From: Davidsoniella eucalypti
Taxonomy: Eukaryota > Ascomycota > Sordariomycetes > Microascales > Ceratocystidaceae
Assembly (NCBI GenBank): GCA_004009845.1
Contig: RMBW01000118.1
Coordinates: 27,699 to 91,698, forward strand
Direction of reading: 5' to 3'
DNA length: 64,000 bases
The notes under the pieces were generated by a model that was given only the letters and a program-made list of their open reading frames with translations, ran no database searches and had not been told where the DNA came from. Of this stretch, positions 32,800 through 44,123 are shown in pieces. Position 1 is the stretch's first letter, and every line of letters starts with the position of its first letter. The position numbers and the translations under genes are program-made.

Positions 32800-34878
32800 A
32801 TGAGGTCACTCAAAAACTTGTATCGTAGATTCAAGAACGCTACTCGCCATGAAACCTCGGCAAGGACAGCTCGTGATCTTGCTCACACTTCATTGATGGA
32901 AAAATCGACTGTGTTAGAGGCTGCCTTATCTGCTCTTAAACAGACCCTTGATGAGCTTCTAACAAAGCCTGAATGCTACTCAAATTGGCTAGCAGAATGT
33001 GATCCGGCCAAACAAATTTTTGACAAAGCAAAAGAAGATTTCGAATACGCCCAGGAGATGCTCACTCAGGCAGAACATGCTTTGACGAAGGCGTGTACCA
33101 GAAGAACCGATGCTTGGGAGTCATATTTCCACGCACAAGCAGCCCAAAGTGACCAATCTGATTTTAGTCAGTACCTTTCTGGCCTCGATGCCAAACTATT
33201 TGCCACGTATAAACATGAACCTTCTACCTTCCTGCCCATATTACCAACTGATGGTAACTTTTATCCACATAACTTTCGGTTGTGGACAGAGTTTGACACT
33301 ATACACGACGAAATGTTCAACACACTCAAGACGGCTTTTGGGAGTGATGAGTTCTTTACACCGGTAAATATGATCAAGGAGGTGGAAAGACAGGATATGG
33401 CCCCTAATGACCCCGATAACGACCTTGGTTTGGGAGTCTTCGCAAAGTTTGCGATCGAAAGTCCTGCTCTGACAATCGTTAACGACTATCTGATGCGTAC
33501 ACGGCGTCCTCTATTTGGAATAGTTCGCCGTAATGATGAGCCCCACGGTCTTAAGCCCTATAATAGGGATGGGACTCGTAAGGCAGGCCCCCATGTGTGG
33601 ATATCCTCCATGGGCCAAGGTCGAGGTCACCGCCGCCTCGGGCACAATCTCATTGGATATTGGCAAAACATTGACCCAAGCTTTTTAAATGCCCTACGCT
33701 ATAAATTACTCTTCGCCAGTGAAAGCTATTTCTCAGAGGCCATACATCAAATCTCCCAGTCTGATGTGAACCTGTATGATGACATTACAGGAACGCCCCA
33801 TGATACGGCTATTGTGTACTGCATTTGCCAATTCTACCACTACATGATAACTAGTGGGATGGAGTACGGCTATCTTGTGCTGGGAAACTGCCTCATGTTT
33901 TTCCGCATACCGGAAGACGACCCTAGTACACTCTATTATTGGTGGTCAATATATCCCGTGGCAGGGACCGAGGACGATTATGAAACTCGAGCTCCAAACG
34001 AAACAGCAGTTGCCCATTTCACTAGTCTCGTCATGTGCTCTCTCCAATCCTCTCAGCGGCCTGCCTCTTGGATCAATGAGAGAGACTATGATCTCATGAC
34101 ATGGCCCGATTTCTATTTCTACAACGAAGCCAACCAAGCGCCGATATCATATTATCCATCCGAGGAAGAGCCACAGGACCACGATAGGACGCCCATAGTA
34201 GTAGAGCCACCCACCCTGCCATACTGCTCACTAGGCTGCCTCAAAGGCTTGGCCGAAGAAGAGCCTCTCGACAACAATTGCCCTAATATAGAACTACACC
34301 GAGCAGCAGGTCGTGACGAAGCTTCGGATGGACTGAAGCCACAGTCGGATATGCATCCTTTGAAGGTAGAGAAGTTTGGAGAGCTTGTTCAGGCTCAGCT
34401 AGCTAGGAATATGGGTAAAGACTGTGAATGTCTTGAGAAATACGGGGGATCGTACAGGTATACTGCTATTTTCAAAATAACTTTAACTGGATATGGTTAT
34501 ACATTTATTGGTAGGGGCTGTCAGCTGGCGGATGTGGAAGGGTTGATAACGGATCGCGTAGTCTACACGGAGCTCAAGGCTTACCAAGGCCTACTAATCC
34601 CCTACTTCCTCAAAACCATAATGCTGCAACGGAAGATCGTATTGAACACACGTGCAGAGATAGTCTACATGGATCTCATGGTATCTCCCAATCCTAATTT
34701 TGGATATTCCATGGATGTCCCATCTCGTGTGGATTATATCCTGGAATTACTGAGGACCTTGCACGAACTGCAAGATTCTGTGTCGTACCGAATCGAAGAT
34801 ATTGGCTTGTTTGGAACTTGGAATCCGGTGATAAACAGGGCCATGATGTTTGAGTTTTTTGACGCCGTTTCTCCCTGA
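32800..34878 (+). CDS. Fungal kinase-like protein with degenerate catalytic residues
   Basis: This is a single exon of 692 aa; the in-frame codon upstream of this ATG is a TTG. Residues about 15-110 are Ala/Glu/Lys-rich and likely form a coiled coil. A family-typical block begins near residue 475 (YCSLGCLKGLA, then DNNCPNIELHRAAG). It continues into a kinase-like fold (AIFKITLTGYGYTFIGRGC). This layout matches a lineage-expanded filamentous-fungal kinase-like family. In the members I recall, the corresponding sequence reads GYTFVAKGT, HRDVxxxN and VMxIDFE. Here the ATP-binding Lys is Arg572, the HRD motif is replaced around RIED (664-667), the metal-binding Asn is lost, and the DFG-equivalent Asp is Glu685 in MMFEFF. 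The chain ends seven residues later. Phosphotransfer therefore looks unlikely, so it is called a pseudokinase by inference. Confidence 0.75.
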   Translation: MRSLKNLYRRFKNATRHETSARTARDLAHTSLMEKSTVLEAALSALKQTLDELLTKPECYSNWLAECDPAKQIFDKAKEDFEYAQEMLTQAEHALTKACTRRTDAWESYFHAQAAQSDQSDFSQYLSGLDAKLFATYKHEPSTFLPILPTDGNFYPHNFRLWTEFDTIHDEMFNTLKTAFGSDEFFTPVNMIKEVERQDMAPNDPDNDLGLGVFAKFAIESPALTIVNDYLMRTRRPLFGIVRRNDEPHGLKPYNRDGTRKAGPHVWISSMGQGRGHRRLGHNLIGYWQNIDPSFLNALRYKLLFASESYFSEAIHQISQSDVNLYDDITGTPHDTAIVYCICQFYHYMITSGMEYGYLVLGNCLMFFRIPEDDPSTLYYWWSIYPVAGTEDDYETRAPNETAVAHFTSLVMCSLQSSQRPASWINERDYDLMTWPDFYFYNEANQAPISYYPSEEEPQDHDRTPIVVEPPTLPYCSLGCLKGLAEEEPLDNNCPNIELHRAAGRDEASDGLKPQSDMHPLKVEKFGELVQAQLARNMGKDCECLEKYGGSYRYTAIFKITLTGYGYTFIGRGCQLADVEGLITDRVVYTELKAYQGLLIPYFLKTIMLQRKIVLNTRAEIVYMDLMVSPNPNFGYSMDVPSRVDYILELLRTLHELQDSVSYRIEDIGLFGTWNPVINRAMMFEFFDAVSP

Positions 34879-35268
34879 AAGAATATATTTTCTCTTATAA
34901 CATGCTTTAGAACTACGTGTATTGAAATATTTTAAAGAAGTCCGTTGATATGAACTTTAGAAGTGTTTTCCAATGTATCCTTCGAGGTGAGAAACAGTTG
35001 CCAAATGTATCATCTCCCTCCAAGGCCAGAGTTCCTGTCTCAATATCGTATGGGACGTTGTGTAAGGTTGGCTTGGCATAATGTCGTATCTTAGGGATCA
35101 AACTGTGGTGCGTTATTGCCGAAAATCAAAGAATTAATATTGATAGTATATGCACATTACGGATATCAAAAATAAATATACAAAGGCGAAGTCTCTATCT
35201 CGAGCTTCGTTACTACAAGATCCCGAATCTTGTTCATCGTAATCAACATCTTCATCGTTGTCGTAGTT
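34879..35268. other. Convergent 3' spacer
   Basis: This is AT-rich sequence between the kinase-like gene (+) and the ceramidase gene (-). A 62-codon minus-strand frame at 34913-35101 has no motif. No gene is supported. Confidence 0.5.
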
Positions 35269-37630
35269 CTATGACGACACAGTGAACTCGTTACTATATC
35301 CGACAAACGCCGTAATGGCTCCTGTTAGTAGAGCCTTCGAGTCACCGTAGTAAACCAGACGGTATGTACCATCTTCGGTACTGTCTTCGATCTCCCAAGC
35401 GATAGCAGCGTTGCTGTAACCTAACAACCAGTTGCTGCGTACCCACGAATACACCAAGTGCCAGTCATAGTCAGACCGCACCTGCAGCCAGCTGCCGTCA
35501 CTCTGTTTCTTTTCTACGGCAGCGAAGGTGCCTTCGAGACGTAGGTTGTTGCGCGGGTTAGCGCCGACAAATGTCGCATTGGCTACCTGGCCAGGTGACA
35601 CAGAGCTAGCTGGCTGGACTGTGCAGTCGCCAAAGTTCTTGCCTAGCGGCGTGTTATCCATAACTACACCGGAAGACAAGCTGATAGACGTCTCGCGGTT
35701 GTCGGGAGGAGTTGGGCCGGGGTCAGGCAGATCGGTGCTGTCCGTCGACAGATATTTCAGGCTGCTGATGGTCAGGTTGATGTAGGCATCGAGTGTGTTA
35801 CGGCCAAATAGTGTCGAGCCACCCTCGTACCGCTGCACGTCGTATTCCTCGGGAGTAGTGACATAGTGCGTGTATGTGTTGCTTGGACCACTGTTGAGCA
35901 CGATAGGGTCGACACCATCAGTAACGCCCTGATCGGCGGCGGCGGCGGCCACAGCGCGTCTCCAACGCCGTCCGCTCATGGTTGTGATCTCACCAGAGGC
36001 AACCATGATGATTAGCTGGCCAATACGTAGTGACTGCATGTCGACGACGTTGGCTGCCCAGGCATACGGCCAGTCAATCTGGCCAACATCCAACAGAATG
36101 GGCTTGGGCTGTTGGCAAGCTGCTTGAGCCTCGGTTGGCGTCTTCAGCGCCGATGATACAAGACCCCAGAACGGGTTGGCGTCGGGAGTGCCCGAGTCAG
36201 CCTGTGTGAAGTCGGCAAAACCTGGTCCATCAGTGGTTCCAGCGGCAAAAGCGTAGCCGAGGGCGCCAGGGCAAGTCTGCAAGACCTCGCCATCCTGGTT
36301 GGTGAACTCAGCAAAGCTCATGTTATGGAAGAAATGGTACCCCTTGACGGATGAGCCAGTAATCTTGGTTGATGACGCATCCATGGTTTCCTAGAAAGTG
36401 GATGACCAACGTTAGTCATAATTTGTTGCACAAAATCGAGATAGTTCATAAAGTCTCGACTTACCCAAGCGGATTTGGCTCCGGCGTACTGTCTGCTGCC
36501 AATCTCGAAGCAACTGCTGACACCGAGATCAAGCTTGTCAAAGTATGGTCCACGGCCGTGGCACGACTGTGATAGACCATCGGCACATGTACTATTTTCC
36601 AAGCTGCACTGCTCACCAGAGCCGTCGTCGCACCAGGCCCCCAGTGTGTTGGGCGAAATATCAGCCATGGCCGACTGGCTAAAAGCAGCTACGAAGCCTT
36701 CGGCAGCATCCGGGTCACTCTCCATGTCCTTCTCGAACAGATACGACGCCACGCCCTTGTTGTCACCGGCAATGTGGGTGTTGTTCTCCAACAGCGATGT
36801 GCCGTGGGTAGCGTACCAAGTGACCACACCCATGTTCTTTAGATCCGACTCACGCTTCAAACGGAGCACCCACATGGTCTTCTCGACAGAGCCATCATAC
36901 ATATCTTGCTCCTCTTGCGGGTTGTGCATGTACGACCAGAGACTGCGGTTGATGCCACCGTCCTCGATATCAGTTGTGGTCAGGTCAAGATAACCCTAAT
37001 ATACAGGGTTAGTATAAGTGTAATATATACACAGGCCAATATATTGGGATTGTAACTTACTGTTGTCATGTTTTCATGCGCCCGCTTGATCGACAAAACT
37101 GCGCCGTCAACAATGGCTTGGTAGTTCTGCTTCTCAAAGCCCAGACTGGTGATCTGGGGCAGCAGGTAGTTAAAATACCCACCGACGCCGGCATGGTTAT
37201 GTGTGCTAGCAATAGCTACATTGTCCTTGGTATACACAGCATATTCATCGCCAAGAGCAGCCAAGCCCTCCAAGATACCGTTGCGAATAGCTGTGTCGCC
37301 ACTCTGGGTGTCTAGCACGACATAGACGACACGGTCCTCGGGCTTGTTAACGTCACCAAAGATGAAGGCGCGGCTGTACAGGCGCTGACGCAGACCAGTG
37401 CCGCTCTGGGCAAGAGCGGCATAGCCAGCCATGTTGATTTCGACTACGGGGCCGGTGACATCAGCACGGCCTACGCCGATGTTGTACATGTCGCCATAGG
37501 ATGAGGCACGCGGCGCAGCCAGAGCAGTAGCAGGTGCCACCAGTAGAGAAACCAGTAGGCAGATCACTACTGACAGGGCTGAAAACGCCCTCATCTGCTG
37601 CACCAGGAAGCTGGGCGCAGTTGGGGCCAT
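35269..37630 (-). CDS. Neutral/alkaline ceramidase, secreted
   Basis: The enzyme hydrolyses the amide bond of ceramide to sphingosine and fatty acid (PF04734 catalytic domain plus C-terminal immunoglobulin-like domain). Exons are 37630-37061, 36995-36465 and 36390-35269, giving 740 aa. The ATG at 37630 precedes a signal peptide (SALSVVICLLVSLLVAPATA). The mature start has GVGRADVTGPVVEINMAGYA. Zinc ligands lie in STHNHAGVGGYFNYLLPQIT (His144 and His146), and the nucleophilic serine is about Ser304 in MADISPNTLG. THGTSLLENNTHIAGDNKG is the family's core loop. A Cys-rich segment (CDDGSGEQCSLENSTC) matches the disulfide region. The first two introns could be read through in part as coding. All catalytic residues I can check are present, so the gene looks intact. 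Confidence 0.95.
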
Positions 37631-40600
37631 TGTTCTAGCCTCAACTAGGGTATGTCTATACAAGGTAGTGATGTGCGTATAATATAAAGTGGTAATATCA
37701 ATCTTCTCTAGCGATGTTACTAGAGGTAGAGGGGGACAGAGACATAGACTTGGGAGAATAACGATGTCATAAAGGGGCGTAGGCAGATAGAACTAAGTCA
37801 ATAAGAAGAACGACGTTGAAGCAAGAAAGTATAATGCGTGCTAAAGATGTGATATAAACAAGCTAATGTTTATAAAGGGTCGATCTCGAAGAAAGGAATG
37901 CCGTAGACCTTCAAAAGGCAGATCGTAAAGATAAAGGCAGATGGAAATCTCAAGTGAAAGGAACAAGATTCGGCATGACATACTGCTCCCTTTTATATAT
38001 ATGCGTCGTCCCTTTATTATTATTCTTTTTTTAATGGCCAAGGGAGATAATCTAAGCAACAGCTACATTCGTCGGAAGCGACCAATTAGACCCGGAGCTC
38101 TCGGTTCTTTCCTCTCCTTCTCTGTCTCTGATCACCGCCTCTCCTTGACTCCAAAGCCTGACATCAGGGCAGCTACTCGTTGTATATGCTGCCCCGAGTG
38201 CCAATATGCAGCCTTTAGTTTAACATTGCGACTTTTTGTTTGTTTCCTTTTCTTTTTGTCTTCCCCTTGCTCCTACATTAACATTGGGTCGCGGGTGGGA
38301 AACCCACCAAGAGGTAATTGCTACCTGTAGTGGGTGCGGGTCAAGCAGCAGCCCGAGGCAGGTACGGGATTGGACCAGAAAGTCCGTTCCTTCCCTTTTG
38401 GATCGTTGCTACAATCTCCCTGACTTATACGACAATGCAACCTCTGTCGTACAGTCACTCTTTCTTCACGGAATACATACTTTGGCTGTATCATGTTGAA
38501 GTATTTCTTTTGTTTAGTTTCACGAGCTAAGATCAGGCGAGCAAGAAGAAAAGAAATATATCTGGTCTATTTATTTTGGCCACATTGAAAAATAGTATAT
38601 AAGACCAATTAAAGGTCCGTGTAAGTCTTTTTTCCCGCCATCCCGACCTTAGGAGATCCTAGCTAATCTTTTTCTTTTCTTTTTTTATAGCTTGTACTTA
38701 CGGCCTTTCTTTTTCTTTCCGCATAATATCATTTACTTGCCTTTTGTCTGTAATATTAGAACATCATTATGCTTGCTCGTTAGACTGTTTTCCTCCAATA
38801 TATTAATGTGATATCTATCTTCTTCAAGAAAAGAAAAAAAGGATAGATGGACCAAGGAAAGAAAGGAGAATCTTGAAGAGATCCGAGTCCCTTTTTTAGA
38901 TTTTTTTGACCTTTTGTTTTTGTTTTCTCTTCGCCCTCGCTCAGAACGCGAGAGAGGAACAAGGTCCAGGCTCGTCACATGAAGGCCATATCAACCGACT
39001 ACTATTACTGATAGTTAGCTTCTATATCTCAAATCGTAGTTACACCTCTAGTCTTACTGACCCCTCCCCCATCCAAACAAATGATATCATATCAAAAGGT
39101 TGCATTTCAGTGCTTCCTTACCTATTGACTGCCACATGGCCCTACAAACCAAATGATTCATCACATGTCGTGATGTGCTGTAGCCCAATAGACTAGCCAG
39201 TTTAATGAGCAAAAGTGACTGTAACCCTCAATGATCATTCTGCTCCTTCACTGTGCCAGTCTTATCTTCAAGTAGTTGAGTTGACGATAGCCAACATGTC
39301 TGTTTATCTCCACGCTATGAATGGAGTTTTCTCTTCCCGTCTATCAGGTGTCAGTTGATACATCGTGACCCGGATATCGGCCTTGTTGTCGCTTTGGAAA
39401 AACTTGGCCATGGATGGCTCTTTCCTCCCTTCTCCTCTTCTAGTGATTGTTATTATCTCCATTGATGCTGTGTATCCCCTATGCCGGCTGCCATAGCAGG
39501 AACGAACCAAACTTGGCCTACCATGGTACAAGGTTTCTTTTTACTTTGTGTTTACTGGTCGAACGGTAGTAGTACCTTCGAAAGAAAAAGTATAATAGTC
39601 CTTCCCCAGTCTGCCAGATCCTAGAGTTTATCCAGAACTTCACGGCCAGCTACGGCTATCGCTTGACTGAGGGACTAGCCAGACTAGTATCGATAGTAGT
39701 CTCTGGAGTCGCAGAAGTAGATGGCATAAAAAGACTTGCGATATCAAAAGGGTATCAGCTAGATAAGCCTTGCATGATAAACTGTAGAGTCTCTCGAGGA
39801 CTTTTCGCCTGACTGTCGACTGCAGCTTTGATCAAGTTCGAGTTGATCTTGTCTATCCCTCTCGGCTAATGTCAGTGCATGCTGTCAGTTCGTCAGTCTA
39901 CAAACATGTTCTGAATGTCTGTCCATAGCATAGTTTGTTTCCATGTACCATTTGCCCTGCTCTATTTATCCGATGTTCTTGCTTATCAACAACCTTGTCA
40001 GGATATATGTAGCAAGAACCTTCCATACTGCAACGCACGGACGGCTTCGTAACGGCAAGGCCAGCAAGAAGAGTGCAGTTGAGTACGACTATGTATACAT
40101 ACATCTGCAATGGACAGATAAGCCATCCGTGTTTTTCTCTCTCTCGACAAATACTAGGCAGAATGCAAAATGCCCGTTTTGCAAGTCATGATAGTATTCT
40201 TTTCTTAGTTATAGCACGATATGCTGTAGAGACGTTGAACAAGAAAATACCAAGCCAAGTCCTAGCTCCTGACTGATCTGCAGGTTGATTCAGAGCCTCA
40301 AATCCCCTTTGCAAATCATTTTCCTAAAGAGCCTTTCTTCTATTCCCTTAGATCTACCAGAACAGATTCCTTGAGAAAAATAAAGCTACATGTAAAACTC
40401 AAGGATCGATGAATCTGCAGTCATCCGGCAAATGAACTAGCATCTCAGTGCATAATAATAGAAATTGCTTGTCTCTCCAAAAAGAAGGAAAAGACAGACG
40501 AAAAAAAGAAAGTAACGCTCGGGCTCATGACAGCAAACAAATCACTCTTATATTGTCTTTCGTCGGCCGTTTATAGAAGGTCAACTGCATACTGTGGTAT

Positions 40601-40924
40601 TTTGTATTATTTGGGGTAACCCGGGCCAATCTCCGCATTGTCTACCATTGAGTTATAGATCTCGACTTCTTCAGCACAAGCCCAGCCCTTTGCACAGAAA
40701 TTTGGTGCATCACTGCCACATCACATCATGAAGTTTTTGCTACGACTAGGCCATGCGTGATTTTTAATATCGGAAGAATCCTGAGCAGAAATATAGCGTC
40801 TCATTTCGATGAAAGCCAAGATAAAAAGAAAGCAAATAGTGGTTTCATCAACGATTATTACACGAGATACTGCAGAAATCCTAATTGCTGCGAGCTTCCC
40901 GCCAGGTATAGCCCTATTGTAGCC
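37631..40924. other. Gene-poor intergenic region
   Basis: About 3.3 kb between the ceramidase start and the SRS2 stop, on the same strand. Several pyrimidine-rich tracts occur (38220-38280, 38650-38730). Frames such as 37941-38330 (+) and 39304-39531 (-) have no motif or splice-supported extension. No gene is supported. It presumably holds the ceramidase promoter and the SRS2 3' UTR. Confidence 0.4.
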
Positions 40925-43900
40925 CTAGAAGCGCTTCGGCATCGTCAACGGCCTGAACGGCTTTTGGCCACCGGTGCTGTTAGAACTGGTGCGGCGATAT
41001 TCCATAGACGTAGGCGGTCTTGCCATAGGGGCGATCCTCGACACTGGCTCCGGCCCATTCAGTCTGTTGATGCCGCTCGGCCGGTGGAAAGCCCCAAACG
41101 AAGTTGTCATTGTAGTTTGATGTAGAGTCTGGGCAGGATTTTCAATGATAACAACATCATCATCGTCGTCGTCGATCGCTTTGCTCTTGGTGTTGTTTTC
41201 TCGTCCTGGGATTGGCTCCGGTCGTGTTGGCGAGCTGGAGAACTGCGGATATTTGCCTTTCTGCATCAATTTTTCTGGAGTATTGATATTGCCGGTGGTA
41301 CTTGGACGAGCTACGCCTTTCCCGCCGCCCAGAGAATGCTTGGTTAGTGCCGGGTTGACTGTGGCAGGTCTTGAGCCGGCCCCGGGGTCGGTCTTGGTGC
41401 CGACTGCGGCTCTGGCTCCGGTCTGCGAGGCTGGCCTTGGCGGCGGATATTGCACTGCGGCGCTCATAGTTGTGCGGTTTTGTGTGTGTGCCGGGTTCGC
41501 GCTAGTGACGGTCGCCTTGAAGCCATGGGCCAGGAGTGACGAGCCGGTATTTGCACGCTGAGGCGGCGGCATTTTGTTCCTTGGGTTGCTTGGGCCAGGG
41601 CCGGCTGCCGAGTTAGTCGCAGCCGGGCATTTGGCTGCCACGGCGGCAGCATGATGGCTAGTAGCCGACACGAAGCCAACGGTGAAATCGACGCGCTGTT
41701 GCATCGTCGTGGCATATCCAGCGTTCCAGTTGGCCGCTGCATCAGGAATACCACCGGAAGCCATCTTAGCCAGAGTACGTTGCTTCTTGGCCATGCACTT
41801 CTTGCCCCCACCGTCACAGTCGTAGTCCTCGCCGTCGTAGTCTCGACGTTTAGATGTCGGTATCTCGGGGAGCAGGTCATCCTCGGTAATGGCCATCTCT
41901 GGAAGACTCTTATACACAGTATCGACAGACGGGAACGGCATGCCTAGGATATCTCCAAGGTCAGCCAAGGTATCGCGCGTAAACGATGGGCCTCGTGCTC
42001 GGAACATTTTGTGCGAGTCTTCGAGGAAACCTGACATCTCGCAGTCGTTCCACCTGGCTTCGTCGTCCCAGCTGCGGTCACGTGCCGGGTAGCTAAGATA
42101 CAACAGAGCCTTAGCACGTGTCATGGCAACGTAAAGTAGCCGTCTCTCCTCGGACATGTCATCGCAGCGGAGGTTTGGGATCGAGCCATGATGGAGATTG
42201 GGCACGAAGACGACGGGCCACTCGAGACCCTTGGCAGCGTGGATTGTCGACAAGGTCACGACACCCATTGCAGCATGGGTGTCCTCCTGCGAGTCCTCGG
42301 TCCCGGCAGCCAGCGAGATGTTGGCCAAGAAACGGTCTAGCATGTCCAGGTGGATATCCTGCTGAACACCTTCGATGATCGGCAACTGCTCCTCTTCAAG
42401 ATCAACGCCCTCGACAAACTCGCGCGCGTTCTTGACGAATTCCTGGATGTTGGCCCATCGATCGGCGTGGTCCTCTTTGTATGCTGTGCGGAGCCAGTTC
42501 TCCAGTTGGACAGCTGATATAATGTACTCGATTAGCTTCACCAAGTCGAATGGCTTTCCTTCGGAGCCCTGCCGAAGCCGCGCCCGACCGCTGTTGATCA
42601 GCCCGACCAGCTTGTAGACCTGCTGTTCCTGTGGCTTGCTGAATTGGACTGCCGACTTGCGCTCGCCGCGTGCGTTCTTAAGGACTACGTCCCACAAAGG
42701 CATTGATGAGGCTTCGGCATCATGGAGCAGTGGAGTGATGGTCCTAGGACCAACACCACGCTTAGGCACATTGATGATGCGGGCAAAGGCGCCGTTATTC
42801 TTGGGTTGGTTTATAACGTGAAGATAGTCAATGATAAGCTTGATTTCGACGCGGTCGTAGAACTTGTGGCTAGCTACGAGTGTTGTTAGTACGAGGGAGA
42901 AAAGAAGGATACCAAAAAGCCCTACCCATCATGCGGTAAGCAATCCGCTGCTTGGTGAGCTCCGCCTCGATCGGCCGTGATGCCGCCGACGACCGTAGTA
43001 AGATGGCGACATCGCCCCATCGAAGAGTTTGTGCCGTCATGTTGACCACACGCTTGATCTCATTGCCGATCCATATGGCCTGGACGTTCGAGTCGGCGAG
43101 CTTCCGCAAAGTCGGCGCCGTTCCCTTGGCACGAACTGGCACCAGTGCCTTATCATAGCGGTTCTTGTCCTGCTTGATAACCTCGACTGACGTGTCGATG
43201 ATGCTCACCGAAGACCGGTAGTTTTCCACTAGCGCCACCTCCTCGGTGCCCGGGTACTCTGTAAGCAGCCGCCGCAGATTCCGTATTTCTGCGGCGCGCC
43301 AGCCGTAGATGCTCTGGTCCGGGTCGCCGACGATGGTAATGCGTTGCCGCGCGCTGGCAAACAGTTTCAGTAGCTCGTACTGCATGCTGTTGGTGTCCTG
43401 GTACTCGTCGATCAGCACGGCCTCGATGTTTCCCACGCACTGCGGGTGACTCCGTAGCAGTTCGGCACAGCGCAGTAGCAGGTCGTTGTAGTCAAGCATG
43501 TCTGTCTCCTTCAGATGTGCCTGGTACTCCTGGTACACCTTGACAAAGTTGGGGGGGCGCTGCCGCTTCTTCCGCGTAAGACCGCTAGAATCAACACGTG
43601 AGGTCTGGGTCGATGGCACGAGGAAGTCCTCCTCGGCGTCTAGATCTACCGAGCCTCGCGACTTTTCGTTGCTGATGAAGCTCTGGACGGTTCGCGGCTC
43701 GATCTCCAATCCCAATCGGCGGATGATCCGTTTCAAGATGGCCCGACAGTCTGCGTCATCCGTGATGCCAAACTTCTTCGGCATGCCGATCAGGTGTCCA
43801 TAGATCGACAGGTATCGCACCGATATACCGTGAAACGTCCCCAGCACCAGCTGCTTCTGTCGTGCTTCGCCAAGCAATTTGCCCATGCGCTCGCGCATCT

Positions 43901-44123
43901 CGCGTGCCGCCTTGACCGTGAATGTAGCCACGATGATGTTGCCTGGCCGGTAGCCGAGACGGTCGACGAGATACGCCACTCGCGTCGTCAGCGTGTGCGT
44001 CTTGCCGCAGCCCGGCCCGGCCATGATGGCAACTGTGTTGGACTTGGACGAGACCGCCTGGCGCTGGGCCATATTCAGGTTCCGGAGAAGGACATCATCA
44101 CTACCGGTGCCTGGAGAAGTCAT
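40925..44123 (-). CDS. SRS2: Srs2-type UvrD/Rep superfamily 1A DNA helicase
   Basis: This 3'-5' helicase dismantles Rad51 filaments and limits unscheduled recombination at replication forks. Exons are 44123-42926 and 42873-40925, with a 52-nt intron containing ACTAAC, giving 1048 aa. The ATG at 44123 precedes LLRNLNMAQRQAV. Upstream in-frame codons lack an ATG. All helicase motifs are intact: Walker A AGPGCGKT (35-42), Walker B DEYQDTN (from 239), GDPDQSIYGWR, LVENYRSS, TIHAAKGLEWPVVFVP and EERRLLYVAMTRA. The last 300 or so residues are disordered. Near the end, an Asp run precedes VVIIEN (973-978), a SUMO-interaction-like motif. A weak PCNA-binding-like QTTMTTSF follows. This echoes the C-terminal SUMO-PCNA reading module of yeast Srs2, although motif order and strength here are my inference. 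Confidence 0.94.

Noticed and set aside
37941..38530. Plus-strand frames rich in Phe/Ser/Cys upstream of the ceramidase gene.
   Set aside because: They arise from pyrimidine-rich promoter-type DNA and show no motif.
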